From: Mucilaginibacter myungsuensis
GTDB lineage: Bacteria; Bacteroidota; Bacteroidia; Sphingobacteriales; Sphingobacteriaceae
Direction of reading: 5' to 3'
Length of the DNA stretch: 64,000 nucleotides
Assembly (NCBI RefSeq): GCF_015222005.1
Contig: NZ_JADFFL010000006.1
Location: forward strand, 248,001 to 312,000
Made by a program: the position numbers and the translations under genes. The notes under the pieces were generated by a model, which was not told where the DNA came from, made no database searches, and worked only from the letters and a program-made list of their open reading frames with translations. Positions within the stretch are counted from its first letter, which is position 1, and each line of letters opens with the position of its first letter. Shown one piece after another: positions 7,258 through 16,263 of the stretch.

Positions 7258-8874
7258 ATGAAACACCTTTCCCCGGGCGACTATATCGTTTTCCTCATCT
7301 ATTTTATCCTGATAGCCGGCTATGGCTATTGGGTGTACCGCAAAAAAAAATCGGACCATACCGATACCAAAGCCTTCTTTTTGGCCGAAGGCTCATTGAC
7401 CTGGTGGGCTATCGGAGCATCCATCATCGCGTCCAATATATCATCCGAACATTTTATCGCCATGTCGGGCTCAGGCTTTGCTATGGGCTTGGCTATCGCG
7501 AGTTATGAATGGGTGGCAGCGGCAACGCTGATCATTGTGGCCGTGTTCTTTTTGCCGGTATATGTTAAGAATAAGATCTACACCATGCCGCAATTCTTGT
7601 TGGAGCGATACAACGGCACGGTAAGCGCTATTATGACGGTGATCTGGTTGCTGACCTACGTTTTGGTTAATCTTACCTCGATATTTTTTCTTGGTGCGAT
7701 CGCTATCGAGACCATATCGGGTATATCATTCAATGTGGCGATCATCGGGCTGGCTATTTTCTCGGTCTTTATTACCCTTGGCGGCATGAAGGTGATCGGC
7801 TATACTGATGTGATCCAGGTGATCGTGCTGATCCTTGGCGGTTTAGCCACCAGCTATTTGGCCATGGATCTGGTATCCGAGAAATTGAACGGCGGCGGTG
7901 TTGTCGGCGCGCTCTCGATCCTGCGTCGTGAGGCCGACGATCACTTCCACATGTATCTGACCAAAGACAGTAAGTTTTATAAAGACCTGCCCGGCGTGGC
8001 CTTGTTAGCCGGTGGTATGTGGCTAAATAACCTCAACTATTGGGGCTGTAACCAATATATCGTTCAACGTGCACTGGGGGCAGATCTAAAGACCGGTCGT
8101 AGCGGTTTGATCTTTGCGGCGTTCTTGAAGTTATTGATCCCGCTGATCGTGGTCATTCCCGGCATCGCGGCGTATGTCTTGTATCAGCATGGCTATTTCC
8201 AAACCGAAATGCTGGATGCTGCCGGTAAATTGAAACCCGATCATGCCTACCCGATCTTAATGAACCTGCTACCATCGGGCTTAAAAGGTTTGGCCTTCGC
8301 AGCCTTAACGGCGGCGATCGTAGCATCGCTGGCGGGAAAGAGCAACAGTATCTCTACCATCTTTACGCTGGACATCTACAAAAAGCACATCAACAAAGGT
8401 GCAAGCGACAGGCAAATGATCGTAGCCGGGCGCTGGGCGGTTATCCTGTCGTCGGTAGTAGCGGTACTGATCGCGCCTACCTTGCGCACTTTTGATCAGG
8501 TGTATCAATTTATTCAGGAGTACGTAGGCTTTATCTCGCCGGGGGTATTCGCCATATTCTTGTTAGGGTTATTCTGGAAACGGACGACCTCAACAGCGGC
8601 TATCGTGTCGGCATTGATCACTATACCGCTATCAGTATTCTTTAAATTTTTGCCCGACTTCATCGGCATCGAACCGATACCATTCCTTAATAGCATGATG
8701 ATGGTGTTTTCTATCTGTTTAGCGACCATGGTGATCATCACCCTGGCCGGTCCTAAGATGGAGAATAAGACCATTAAGATGGATAGCTCGATGTTTAAGG
8801 TAGAAACCTCGTTCATTGTATGGTCGATGTTGATCTTGGGGATACTGGCAGCGTTGTACACCGTATTCTGGTAG
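7258..8874 (+). CDS. Sodium/solute symporter (SSS family, vSGLT-like sugar transporter)
   Basis: 538 residues with 13-14 hydrophobic segments, the usual SSS layout. Recognisable pieces are AIGASIIASNISSEHFIAMSG near residue 55 (TM1-2, sodium site region), TMPQFLLERY in the loop after TM3, and LNNLNYWGCNQYIVQRAL near residue 260, which matches the vSGLT galactose-site loop ('NxxYWGxNQYxxQR'). It should bring in a hexose or related sugar with Na+. It stands alone, downstream of a terminator; substrate specificity within the SSS sugar group is not certain. Confidence 0.92.
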   Translation: MKHLSPGDYIVFLIYFILIAGYGYWVYRKKKSDHTDTKAFFLAEGSLTWWAIGASIIASNISSEHFIAMSGSGFAMGLAIASYEWVAAATLIIVAVFFLPVYVKNKIYTMPQFLLERYNGTVSAIMTVIWLLTYVLVNLTSIFFLGAIAIETISGISFNVAIIGLAIFSVFITLGGMKVIGYTDVIQVIVLILGGLATSYLAMDLVSEKLNGGGVVGALSILRREADDHFHMYLTKDSKFYKDLPGVALLAGGMWLNNLNYWGCNQYIVQRALGADLKTGRSGLIFAAFLKLLIPLIVVIPGIAAYVLYQHGYFQTEMLDAAGKLKPDHAYPILMNLLPSGLKGLAFAALTAAIVASLAGKSNSISTIFTLDIYKKHINKGASDRQMIVAGRWAVILSSVVAVLIAPTLRTFDQVYQFIQEYVGFISPGVFAIFLLGLFWKRTTSTAAIVSALITIPLSVFFKFLPDFIGIEPIPFLNSMMMVFSICLATMVIITLAGPKMENKTIKMDSSMFKVETSFIVWSMLILGILAALYTVFW

Positions 8875-8955
8875 GACCGGCTATCATCCTAATGCAAAAT
8901 TTTGATGCCCGTGTAATGTGCACGGGCATTTTTGCGTATATAAAAAACACTTCAT

Positions 8956-9023
8956 CCCGAACTTGTTTCGGGAACCCATCATGCAGGTCCGCTTTGCAAG
9001 TGGGGTGCTGAAACAAGTTCAGC
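8956..9023. repeat. Dispersed hairpin repeat
   Basis: CCCGAACTTGTTTCGGG (8956-8972) and GCTGAAACAAGTTCAGC (9007-9023) are each near-palindromic and also complementary to each other over GAACTTGTTTC. This is a common form of intergenic REP sequence, here between the symporter and ilvE. It may terminate transcription but lacks a T-run. Confidence 0.65.
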
Positions 9024-9119
9024 ATGACTTGGTGTTTAAAGCGTTAACAAATTGCGGTGGCTATGAAGTTTATTAAAAAGTAGCTACCTTGTCAAACTTC
9101 AATATAAAATACTACTGCC

Positions 9120-10190
9120 ATGACGACCGATACGTTGGACATCAAGATCACGCAAACGCAAAACTCGCGCTTGCAACAAACCGACTTTGCTAATTTACCC
9201 TTCGGTAAAATTTTTACCGACCACATGCTGGTGGCCGATTATGCCGACGGTGAATGGAAAAATTTTGAAATTGTACCTTACGGCGATATCGCGCTTAGTC
9301 CGGCTATTTCGTCACTACATTACGGTCAGGCATTTTTTGAGGGATTGAAAGCCTACAAACATGCCGATGGCAAAGTGAGCGTGTTCCGTCCTGAGAAGAA
9401 TGGTGCAAGGTTCAATAAGTCGGCAGAGCGTTTGTGTATGCCGGAGTTACCTGTAGATCTTTTTGTTAACAGTATCGCGGCTTTGGTTGATGTGGAGCGC
9501 GATTGGGCCCCGACGCAAGCGGGCCACTCGTTGTATATCCGTCCGTTCATGTTCGCTACGGATCCTTATTTGGGTGTTACCCCCTCTAAAACCTATAAAT
9601 TTATGGTGCTGACCTGCCCTGTTGGCCCATACTTTACCAAACCATTGCGTGTTAAATTCGAGACGCATTATACCCGCGCTGCCGAAGGTGGCTTTGGCTA
9701 CGCTAAAGCGGCCGGTAATTACGGCGGATCGATGCTGCCATTTAAAAAGGCTGCCGACGAAGGCTTCGACCAGATCATCTGGACCGACGCTAAAGAGCAC
9801 CTGTACGCCGAAGAAATGGGCGCTGCCAACGTGATGTTCGTATTGGATGGCAAGCTCGTGACCCCATCGACCCGTGATACCATCCTTGATGGCATCACCC
9901 GCGATACCGTTTTAACCCTTGCCCGTGATTGGGGCATGCCGGTTGAAGAGCGCCGTGTATCCATTGCCGAGATCGTAGAAGGTGCCAAGTCGGGCAAACT
10001 GACCGACGCTTTTGGCGCCGGTACTGCTGCGACCATAGCCCCCGTAGGCGCTATCCACCACGAAGGAACCGACTACACCCTAAGTGAACCGACCACCCGC
10101 GAGTTCTCGCAAAAGGTATTAAAAACCTTAGATGCCATCCGCTACGGCGCCGCCGAGGATACCCACGGCTGGAACCATTTGGTAGGTTAA
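9120..10190 (+). CDS. ilvE: Branched-chain amino acid aminotransferase
   Basis: 356 residues, a fold-type IV PLP transaminase of the BCAT type II (eukaryote-like) length. Visible landmarks are HYGQAFFEGLKAY (residues 67-79), the substrate arginine region RPFMFATDP (141-149), GYAKAAGNYGGS with the PLP lysine Lys196, EEMGAANVMFV, and the C-terminal TDAFGAGTAATIAPV. It makes or breaks down Val, Leu and Ile with 2-oxoglutarate/glutamate in the cytoplasm. Single gene with its own terminator. Confidence 0.95.
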   Translation: MTTDTLDIKITQTQNSRLQQTDFANLPFGKIFTDHMLVADYADGEWKNFEIVPYGDIALSPAISSLHYGQAFFEGLKAYKHADGKVSVFRPEKNGARFNKSAERLCMPELPVDLFVNSIAALVDVERDWAPTQAGHSLYIRPFMFATDPYLGVTPSKTYKFMVLTCPVGPYFTKPLRVKFETHYTRAAEGGFGYAKAAGNYGGSMLPFKKAADEGFDQIIWTDAKEHLYAEEMGAANVMFVLDGKLVTPSTRDTILDGITRDTVLTLARDWGMPVEERRVSIAEIVEGAKSGKLTDAFGAGTAATIAPVGAIHHEGTDYTLSEPTTREFSQKVLKTLDAIRYGAAEDTHGWNHLVG

Positions 10191-10211
10191 ACTTAGCTTA
10201 TTTGATATTGC

Positions 10212-10244
10212 AAAGGCGTGTTGAGATGATCAGCGCGCCTTTTT
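10212..10244 (+). terminator. Rho-independent terminator of ilvE
   Basis: AAAGGCGTG (10212-10220) pairs with CGCGCCTTT, allowing one G-U, and is followed by TTTTT. Confidence 0.75.
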
Positions 10245-10273
10245 GTGTTTTGTTGTAGTGGTTAACTAACCAG

Positions 10274-11896
10274 CTACTCCATCGCCAAAGCCGCTTCTAT
10301 CTGCTTGAACAGCTTGTCCCTGTCCAGACGCGAATCCCCGTCATACAACTCGTAAGTACCATCTTTTTTTATAATGAAGTAGGTAGGGTAAGTACTCCGT
10401 TTTAACTTGGTCATAATATCCTGGCTCAATTGTGGGTTGGCTAATACATGTGTGCCTTCTAATTTAAAATAGGCGATCAGGCTTTTCCAATCTTTTTGGT
10501 TACGCTCATCCCGGTTAGCTATGTAAAGGTAGTTGAGGCCTTTATTTTTAAAGTGCTCTTTTATAGCCGGGCCATGCTGGGCAAGGTTTTCGCGGCAGGG
10601 CGCGCACCAGCTCCCCCACATGTCTACAAATACGGTCTTGCCTTTGCTTAGCGCCAGTATCTCATCTAAGGTATTTAGTTTATTACCGTTACCGGGGGCA
10701 AAAACCATTTTATCTGTCAATTGATACTTTTGATTTTCGATAACACTATCTATATACGACCTATAAGGCGCCACATATTGGCTTTGAGGGAAACGCTTTT
10801 TAAAGCGGTTATAGATCGACACTACATTTTTAGGGTTAGCTTTGGCTTTAATGTCAGCTATCAGGTTGGCTAACAGGTATTCTTCTACCGTGCCGGAAAA
10901 GAATTTGTTAATGATCTTTTCTCTTAATACATTATTCGAGTCGTCATTATATGCCTGTTTAGCGGCAACACTATCGGCACCATACCATGCTGCAATGATA
11001 TCCTTAGGGCGATAAAAGGCTTGTTCTGATAAATATTCTCTGTAACGCCCTACAAATTCCCTGATCAGGCTATTATAGTTCGATGTCCCCAGTGCGTCAG
11101 GGTTATTGATCACCGAATATTTTCGTCCCGGGATGTGTTTTAAAAGTATATCGCTTTTATCTGCAGGTGCCGGCTTATTTGCACTAACCCGTGCCGGCAA
11201 AGCCAGGTCCCTGCTTATAGCATCCAATAAACTGTCCTGCACCCGTTGCCATTTGGCTACATTGCGCGCATATGGCTGCTTGCCGCGCCCTTTGTTATTC
11301 TCCTTAAAACCAAAATAGGTTGTTAAGGCCTCATATTCAACATCGTATTTTTGGGCTTTTACAAAGGGGGCGCTTGGGTTGTATTTTTTAAGATATTCGT
11401 TTAAGGCGGCTTTGCTCTCCAATTGTTCTTTGTTGATAACCGCTATCACCCTGTCAGGAACGCTATCACCCAAAAAGCGTTGTTCGGACGATACCACTAA
11501 CGGCCTGAAAGCCAAAAGCGGCTGGTTATTTTCGCTGCCTTTGCCGGTAACGGTCAGGCCGTTGCCATTGGCTTTAAAGTCGGCGCTGAGCATGATATCA
11601 TCTCCCGGCGATAAGTAAAGGCGATAAAAAAAAGTTTGTTTCCCGTACCCGCCATCCGGACTCAAGACCAGCGATGCCCGGGTTGGTTGCTTAAAGTTGA
11701 ACGTGATATCAGCCGTACGATGCTGATCAGCGCTGATCTGATACTTTGTTTTCCCCTCTATCCGGTTGTCGAACGCGTCGCCATACAAATAAGTAACAGT
11801 AGTTGCTGTAGTATTGGCGATATCCAGTTTAACACGTTGCGCCGATGCGTAGAACGACGCAGCTGATAACAGGGCAAGCAGGGCGATCTTTTTCAT
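10274..11896 (-). CDS. Large TlpA-like exported thiol-disulfide oxidoreductase
   Basis: 540 residues from the ATG at 11896 (MKKIALLALLSAASFYASAQ signal peptide); an in-frame start at 11947 would bury the signal sequence. The N-terminal domain (about 20-130) is the beta-sandwich seen before thioredoxin domains in Bacteroidota. A helical middle region (about 130-400) is followed by a C-terminal thioredoxin fold with WGSWCAPC (Cys431, Cys434) and a cis-Pro segment STYPTYF. It should reduce or shuffle disulfides in the periplasm. It is a paralogue of the gene at 13286-14491. Confidence 0.9.
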   Translation of the reverse strand: MKKIALLALLSAASFYASAQRVKLDIANTTATTVTYLYGDAFDNRIEGKTKYQISADQHRTADITFNFKQPTRASLVLSPDGGYGKQTFFYRLYLSPGDDIMLSADFKANGNGLTVTGKGSENNQPLLAFRPLVVSSEQRFLGDSVPDRVIAVINKEQLESKAALNEYLKKYNPSAPFVKAQKYDVEYEALTTYFGFKENNKGRGKQPYARNVAKWQRVQDSLLDAISRDLALPARVSANKPAPADKSDILLKHIPGRKYSVINNPDALGTSNYNSLIREFVGRYREYLSEQAFYRPKDIIAAWYGADSVAAKQAYNDDSNNVLREKIINKFFSGTVEEYLLANLIADIKAKANPKNVVSIYNRFKKRFPQSQYVAPYRSYIDSVIENQKYQLTDKMVFAPGNGNKLNTLDEILALSKGKTVFVDMWGSWCAPCRENLAQHGPAIKEHFKNKGLNYLYIANRDERNQKDWKSLIAYFKLEGTHVLANPQLSQDIMTKLKRSTYPTYFIIKKDGTYELYDGDSRLDRDKLFKQIEAALAME

Positions 11897-12002
11897 GATA
11901 GATGAGACAGCGGCAGTGGTTATTAAAGGTTTATGTTTAAGGGGCAATATAGTGAATTATTTGGCCGGCACGGTTTGAATCACTTATCTAAGCTGGCCGC
12001 AT

Positions 12003-12431
12003 TTACCTCCACAATCTCCACACAAAAAACAAGTATGAGATGGTAACCCCGGTCCACAATAGAAATGCTTCAAAATGATTTTCGGGGAAGCCGCGAGATT
12101 GAGATATAAATGCACCAGTGAGTAAAGTCAGTAAGATAGCCGAACCCAAGGTCAATATCAACCTCCGAGCGTTATTAAATGGTTGAGGGGCATCAACAGC
12201 ATGGACCTTAGGTAAGGTCAATTCTTCCTGCATCATTATTGGCGCAAACTCTAATTGCCTGGCTAACACATCTAAGGAATATTGCCTGGGCATTACTTCG
12301 CCCTTTTCAATACGCTGTACAGACCGCAAACTCAGTTGTGTCATATCTGCCACCTGTTGCTGCGTATAGCCTTTTTTAATGCGGCTTTGCTTTATTAAGC
12401 TACCAATTTGCTGGGGTTCTAACTTATCCAA
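12003..12431 (-). CDS. XRE-family regulator with C-terminal membrane helices
   Basis: 142 residues from a TTG at 12431. An in-frame TGA lies two codons further upstream and the next ATG would cut the DNA-binding domain, so TTG is the only workable start. Residues 8-62 are a Cro/CI-type helix-turn-helix (IGSLIKQSRIKKGYTQQQVAD..QLSLRSVQRIEKGE). Two hydrophobic segments (about 90-110 and 120-138) would tether it to the membrane. It is divergent from the CPBP gene and the operator-like repeats at 12433-12476 lie just in front of it, so autoregulation is likely but inferred. Confidence 0.88.
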   Translation of the reverse strand: MDKLEPQQIGSLIKQSRIKKGYTQQQVADMTQLSLRSVQRIEKGEVMPRQYSLDVLARQLEFAPIMMQEELTLPKVHAVDAPQPFNNARRLILTLGSAILLTLLTGAFISQSRGFPENHFEAFLLWTGVTISYLFFVWRLWR

Positions 12432-12432
12432 G

Positions 12433-12476
12433 TTACGTCACTTACGTCATTTTACGCCATTGTCAAATGGCGTAAA
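12433..12476. promoter_or_regulatory. Operator-like repeat array between XRE and CPBP genes
   Basis: TTACGTCA, TTACGTCA and TTACGCCA start at 12433, 12442 and 12452, spaced 9 and 10 bases. The last belongs to a perfect inverted repeat: TTTACGCCATT (12451-12461), spacer of four, AATGGCGTAAA (12466-12476). The position between divergent starts fits a site for the XRE protein itself. Confidence 0.6.
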
Positions 12477-12520
12477 GGTTAAAAATTAAAGATAAATACT
12501 TTTATCAAAATTTCTTAAAA

Positions 12521-13735
12521 ATGGCGGGTTTAGTACTTCAATTGATTATATCATGGCTATCACTCAAATTCATTCTTCACAAAAACCTGTCGGTGCTCGG
12601 GTTTAAGTTCGATTGCCAACACCTTAAATACATAACTATAGCGCTGCTTATACCGGTAGTTTTTCTGGTCGTTTATTTGATCGGCATTTCCTTATGGGTC
12701 AAAAACACTTATCACCTAAATCCGCATTATACTTTTGCCGCATTTAAAAGCTCCGCGTCTTACGTATTAATATCAGTCATTTATGAAGAGCTGATCTTCC
12801 GCGGAGCATTGTTATATATATTAATCAAAAAAATAGGCGATCAAAAAGCGGTCTGTGTATCCGCAATAAGTTTTGGCATCTATCATTGGTTTACTATGGG
12901 GGTGTTCGGTCAGTTGGTGCCTATGCTGTTCGTTTTTATGATCACCGCTATTATGGGATACCTATTTGCGTTATCTTTCAGTATAAGCCGTACCATCCTC
13001 TTTCCGCTGGCTATACACCTGGGGTATAATTTTACTTTTATGATCATATTTTCCCGTGGAAATATTGGCCAGCAACTATTAATGCCAATGTTTAAAATTG
13101 ACCCGGTAAAAGTAGGTGCTACGTTTAAAACTATTACAGCAATGATACATTACATCGTATTTCCGTTTATTATATGGCTGTATTTGAGTTATCTCAAAAG
13201 CGCGCGATCAAGGGTCAATCGGCTTAAATATACTAACGACTTTTTGGCGGCAAAACTCACAAAGTTAACCCGCGAAAATAACCGATCATTTAGCCGCCGC
13301 CGTCAACTCACTGATCATAGCCTGCCTATCTACCGGGTGTTGTGTTCGCGCGCGGGCGTACGAGCCATTCTTTTTTACGATGATGTAAGTTGGGTAGCCG
13401 CTGCTGTTGGTCCTGTTCATAATATCGTCGGTCAATTTTTGGTTGGCCAGTATGTGGATGCCCTCCAGGTGATAAAAGGCGATCAGCTTTTTCCATCTGG
13501 CTTCCTGTCCGCTGTCGTAGTTAGATACATACACAAAGGTTGCCGGCTTGCCTTTAAAATGATCGTGCAGGGCCTGGGCATGCGCTTCTATTTCTTCGCG
13601 GCAAGGGCTGCACCAGGTGCCCCACATATCTATCAATATGGCCTTTCCCTTAACCAACTTCAGCAGATCGGCCATGCTGTTCAGCTTGCTGCCGTTGTAG
13701 GGCGGGAAGATCATGTTAGCGTTCAATGGTTGTGA
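12521..13735 (+). CDS. CPBP intramembrane metalloprotease with unusual antisense 3' extension
   Basis: The recognisable protein is residues 1-240: several membrane helices and the three CPBP/Abi motifs YEELIFRG (Glu89, Glu90, Arg94), FGIYH (His122) and HLGYN (His166, Asn170). The family cleaves prenylated proteins or confers immunity and stress functions in bacteria. From about 13250 the frame has no stop and runs 450 bases into the coding strand complement of the convergent TlpA-like gene; residues about 256-404 are the antisense reading of that gene and have no family resemblance. A lost stop codon or a sequencing error are both possible. The true functional end is likely near 13260. Confidence 0.75.
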   Translation: MAGLVLQLIISWLSLKFILHKNLSVLGFKFDCQHLKYITIALLIPVVFLVVYLIGISLWVKNTYHLNPHYTFAAFKSSASYVLISVIYEELIFRGALLYILIKKIGDQKAVCVSAISFGIYHWFTMGVFGQLVPMLFVFMITAIMGYLFALSFSISRTILFPLAIHLGYNFTFMIIFSRGNIGQQLLMPMFKIDPVKVGATFKTITAMIHYIVFPFIIWLYLSYLKSARSRVNRLKYTNDFLAAKLTKLTRENNRSFSRRRQLTDHSLPIYRVLCSRAGVRAILFYDDVSWVAAAVGPVHNIVGQFLVGQYVDALQVIKGDQLFPSGFLSAVVVRYIHKGCRLAFKMIVQGLGMRFYFFAARAAPGAPHIYQYGLSLNQLQQIGHAVQLAAVVGREDHVSVQWL

Positions 13736-14491
13736 TAGCTGTTTTACCACCTTTGCCACCGGCGCGTTGAACTGTGCTATGTAACCGCTGTTGGGGTAAA
13801 GCTGTTTAAAACGGTTAAATACCGTCGGGAGGTTTTGCAGGTTACTCTCGCTAAGCATGTTCTTTAACAGATCGGCATACAAAAACTCCCGCACCTTGCC
13901 GTTAAAATGTTTGTCTATTAGTTTGGCCACCAGCATGCCGCCCCTGTCCATCGCGAATATGTCTTTACCTTTGTCGGGAGTGGTATTGTACCATTGCCTA
14001 TAAAACGCTTTAGGCTGTTCATCTTCAGCGGTCCACAAGTGTTCTTTCTCGCGAAGACAAAAAGTCTTGATCAGATCTATATAATTGCTGCCCGTCAGGG
14101 CGGCATCATTACTCAATTTAACGACCGAAAACAGACTATCCTGTATATGCTGCCACCTTGCCTTGCTACCCGTTCGGGTAACAGATGGGTCTACCTTGAC
14201 ATTATAAAAAGCCATGGCCGCAAAATACTTTTGGTTAATGCGGGCATCGCGGATAAAGGTTGTAGATGGTTTGTATTTGGCGATGTACTTATCCAGTAAT
14301 ACGATGTTGCTCTTGTACTGTTTATTAATGGCCGCGATGATCTTGATGGGGGCGGCGTGCTCCTGAAAGCGGCTCAGGTCGATATCCGTCAGCGCCGCCA
14401 GTTGGGGCTGATCACCTGTTCCGGTGACCGTTTGCGCTAACGCACTTTTAAAAATAATACAGATCAGGGCAAGGAGCAGGTATTTATACAT
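13286..14491 (-). CDS. TlpA-like exported thiol-disulfide oxidoreductase
   Basis: 401 residues, signal peptide MYKYLLLALICIIFKSALAQ. No N-terminal beta-sandwich as in the paralogue at 10274; a helical region is followed by a thioredoxin domain with WGTWCSPC (Cys294, Cys297) and cis-Pro in GYPTYI. Long stretches match the other copy in order (LLKHxPG-like helical part, 'ADLL..', 'LKLVKGKAILIDMWG'), so the two arose by duplication around the XRE/CPBP pair. Periplasmic redox role. Its 3' half is overlapped by the extended CPBP frame. Confidence 0.9.
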   Translation of the reverse strand: MYKYLLLALICIIFKSALAQTVTGTGDQPQLAALTDIDLSRFQEHAAPIKIIAAINKQYKSNIVLLDKYIAKYKPSTTFIRDARINQKYFAAMAFYNVKVDPSVTRTGSKARWQHIQDSLFSVVKLSNDAALTGSNYIDLIKTFCLREKEHLWTAEDEQPKAFYRQWYNTTPDKGKDIFAMDRGGMLVAKLIDKHFNGKVREFLYADLLKNMLSESNLQNLPTVFNRFKQLYPNSGYIAQFNAPVAKVVKQLSQPLNANMIFPPYNGSKLNSMADLLKLVKGKAILIDMWGTWCSPCREEIEAHAQALHDHFKGKPATFVYVSNYDSGQEARWKKLIAFYHLEGIHILANQKLTDDIMNRTNSSGYPTYIIVKKNGSYARARTQHPVDRQAMISELTAAAK

Positions 14492-14618
14492 TGACTAAAT
14501 ATTGGTAAGCCAAGATAGTACAAACTATTTATTTAGTTACTCTCGGGTCTTTTTTATTTTCTGTATCGAAGATCGCTTTGATAGTTTCCTCGTAAGTGGG
14601 TTAAACATCTGTCCCATT

Positions 14619-14972
14619 ATGAAATTTATCTCTCCAAAACTTCATGGCATTATCGATTATCTGGTGGTCATATTCCTGCTGGCATCACCAACCATTTTCG
14701 GTATGACAGGCATGCTGTCCACAGGCACTTACGCGCTGGGCGTTGTGCATTTGATACTCACTTTATTGACCGATTTTAGTGGCGGCGTAGTGAAGCTGAT
14801 CCCCTTGGCCTTGCACGGGTTAATAGAATTGGTGGTCGGTATCGCACTGGTGGTTATCGCCTTCACGCTGCTTAAGGGCGATGCGGTAGGGGAGTTATTT
14901 TATACCGCCTTTGGAGCTGCTGTATTGGTGGTTTTTTTCACGACGGATTACAAGGGTGCATCGAAAGTATAG
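14619..14972 (+). CDS. SPW-repeat small membrane protein
   Basis: 117 residues from the ATG at 14619 (MKFISPKLHGIIDY). Four hydrophobic helices; the motifs HGIIDY near the start and HGLIELV near residue 68 form the two half-repeats of the SPW family. Function of the family is unknown. The frame is open further upstream to 14502 but that part is not membrane-like and lacks a convincing start. Confidence 0.78.
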   Translation: MKFISPKLHGIIDYLVVIFLLASPTIFGMTGMLSTGTYALGVVHLILTLLTDFSGGVVKLIPLALHGLIELVVGIALVVIAFTLLKGDAVGELFYTAFGAAVLVVFFTTDYKGASKV

Positions 14973-15162
14973 CACCATTACGCTCAAGTTGTCGCAAAAG
15001 TATGTTCACGGGTGTATCCCGCCATGTGGTCGGTCTTGTTCTGTTTAAGTGTTTGTTATACAGTGTATTGTGTCGTGTTTGCCACGCCCCGTTCATTGCC
15101 GCGTGTTCACGGCTTAGAAAAATAGCATTGATAGTGAGTGAGTTACACTTGGTGGGGTGCTT

Positions 15163-15182
15163 CATGTTCACGCGTGAACATG
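15163..15182. repeat. Perfect 20-bp palindrome
   Basis: CATGTTCACGCGTGAACATG is fully self-complementary. Two further GTTCACG words lie at about 15004 and 15105 in the same non-coding stretch. It may be a regulator site or a dispersed palindrome; there is no promoter evidence to choose. Confidence 0.6.
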
Positions 15183-15192
15183 AGCGGCTGTG

Positions 15193-15525
15193 TTACAATT
15201 CCGTAGCCGGATCCCAGAACACTTTCTTAAAATCGACGATCTTGTTATCCGTTACCATTACGCCTTCACTCGCCAGCAACTGCTCCATGGTGCTACCACC
15301 AAAGTGGAACTTGCCAGTCAGCAAACCCTGGCTGTTCACTACCCTATGAGCGGGTACCTGCGGATGCACGCTACCGGCATGTTTCAAGGCATAACCCACC
15401 ATGCGCGATGTACGCCCACGTGTACCAATAGCATTAGCGATAGCCCCGTACGATGTTACCCGCCCGGCCGGGATCAGCCGCACAACCTGGTAAACCATAT
15501 CGTAAAAGTTATCGGGACTCATCAT
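15193..15525 (-). CDS. Alkyltransferase-like (Atl) DNA-binding protein
   Basis: 110 residues, MGMT C-terminal domain only. The active-site motif PCHRV of methyltransferases reads PAHRV here (Ala59, Arg61), so the alkyl-accepting cysteine is gone. Atl proteins bind O6-alkylguanine and hand the lesion to nucleotide excision repair. GRVTSYG (about 21-27) is the usual start of the domain. The gene starts 9 bases after trmB and is probably cotranscribed with it. Confidence 0.9.
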   Translation of the reverse strand: MMSPDNFYDMVYQVVRLIPAGRVTSYGAIANAIGTRGRTSRMVGYALKHAGSVHPQVPAHRVVNSQGLLTGKFHFGGSTMEQLLASEGVMVTDNKIVDFKKVFWDPATEL

Positions 15526-15534
15526 CGCTTTATC

Positions 15535-16185
15535 TTACTCGAACGAGAATTTAAGGTAGTTGATATTCTTATCAAATGCCAGATACTTCTTCTCGTAATA
15601 GGTTTTGATGGACAGCACCTCATTCACATGGTCGGAGTTATACAGATCCTCGGTACGTACGTGCAGTTTAAGGCCAAGTCCGGCTATCATTTCGTGCGTG
15701 TATTGGTGCAGGCCGTCGTTATCGGTCTTCAGGTGCATGATGCCGCCCTGTCTAAGTAGCACTTTGTACATGTTTAAAAAGCGGGGCGATGTCAGGCGTT
15801 TCTTCTCACGGCTTAGTTGTGGTTGTGGATCTGGAAAAGTGATCCAGATCTCGTCGATCTCGCCGGGTGCAAAGTAGTCGGTCAGGTTCTCTATCTGGAT
15901 ACGCAGGAAACCAACGTTATCAATGCCGTCATCTATAGCGGTCTTAGCACCACGCCAGATGCGGTTGCCTTTATAGTCTATACCGATAAAGTTCTTGTCG
16001 GGGAATAAGCGGGCCATGTTTACGGTGTACTCACCTTTGCCACAAGCCAGCTCCAATACTACAGGTTTATCGTTCTCGAAAAACTCGGATGCCCATTTGC
16101 CCTGGTAGGGTTTACCGGCTTCCATTTGCACCACATTATCGAATGTCTCTATTTCGGCAAAGCGCCTTAACTTATCTTTTCCCAC
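15535..16185 (-). CDS. trmB: tRNA (guanine46-N7)-methyltransferase
   Basis: 216 residues. VLELACGKGEYT (about 43-54) is the SAM-binding loop, and ITFPDPQP (115-122) is the TrmB signature, with Gln where many members have Trp. The C-terminal LHVRTEDLYNS is the usual tRNA-contact end. It methylates G46 of tRNAs in the cytoplasm. Upstream of the Atl gene, same strand. Confidence 0.94.
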   Translation of the reverse strand: MGKDKLRRFAEIETFDNVVQMEAGKPYQGKWASEFFENDKPVVLELACGKGEYTVNMARLFPDKNFIGIDYKGNRIWRGAKTAIDDGIDNVGFLRIQIENLTDYFAPGEIDEIWITFPDPQPQLSREKKRLTSPRFLNMYKVLLRQGGIMHLKTDNDGLHQYTHEMIAGLGLKLHVRTEDLYNSDHVNEVLSIKTYYEKKYLAFDKNINYLKFSFE

Positions 16186-16263
16186 GCGTTAAATAAAAAA
16201 TGCAAATGTAGGGTTTATGCTGATAGGGAGGAAATGGAATGTTGACGCTGAATGAGATGCAGC

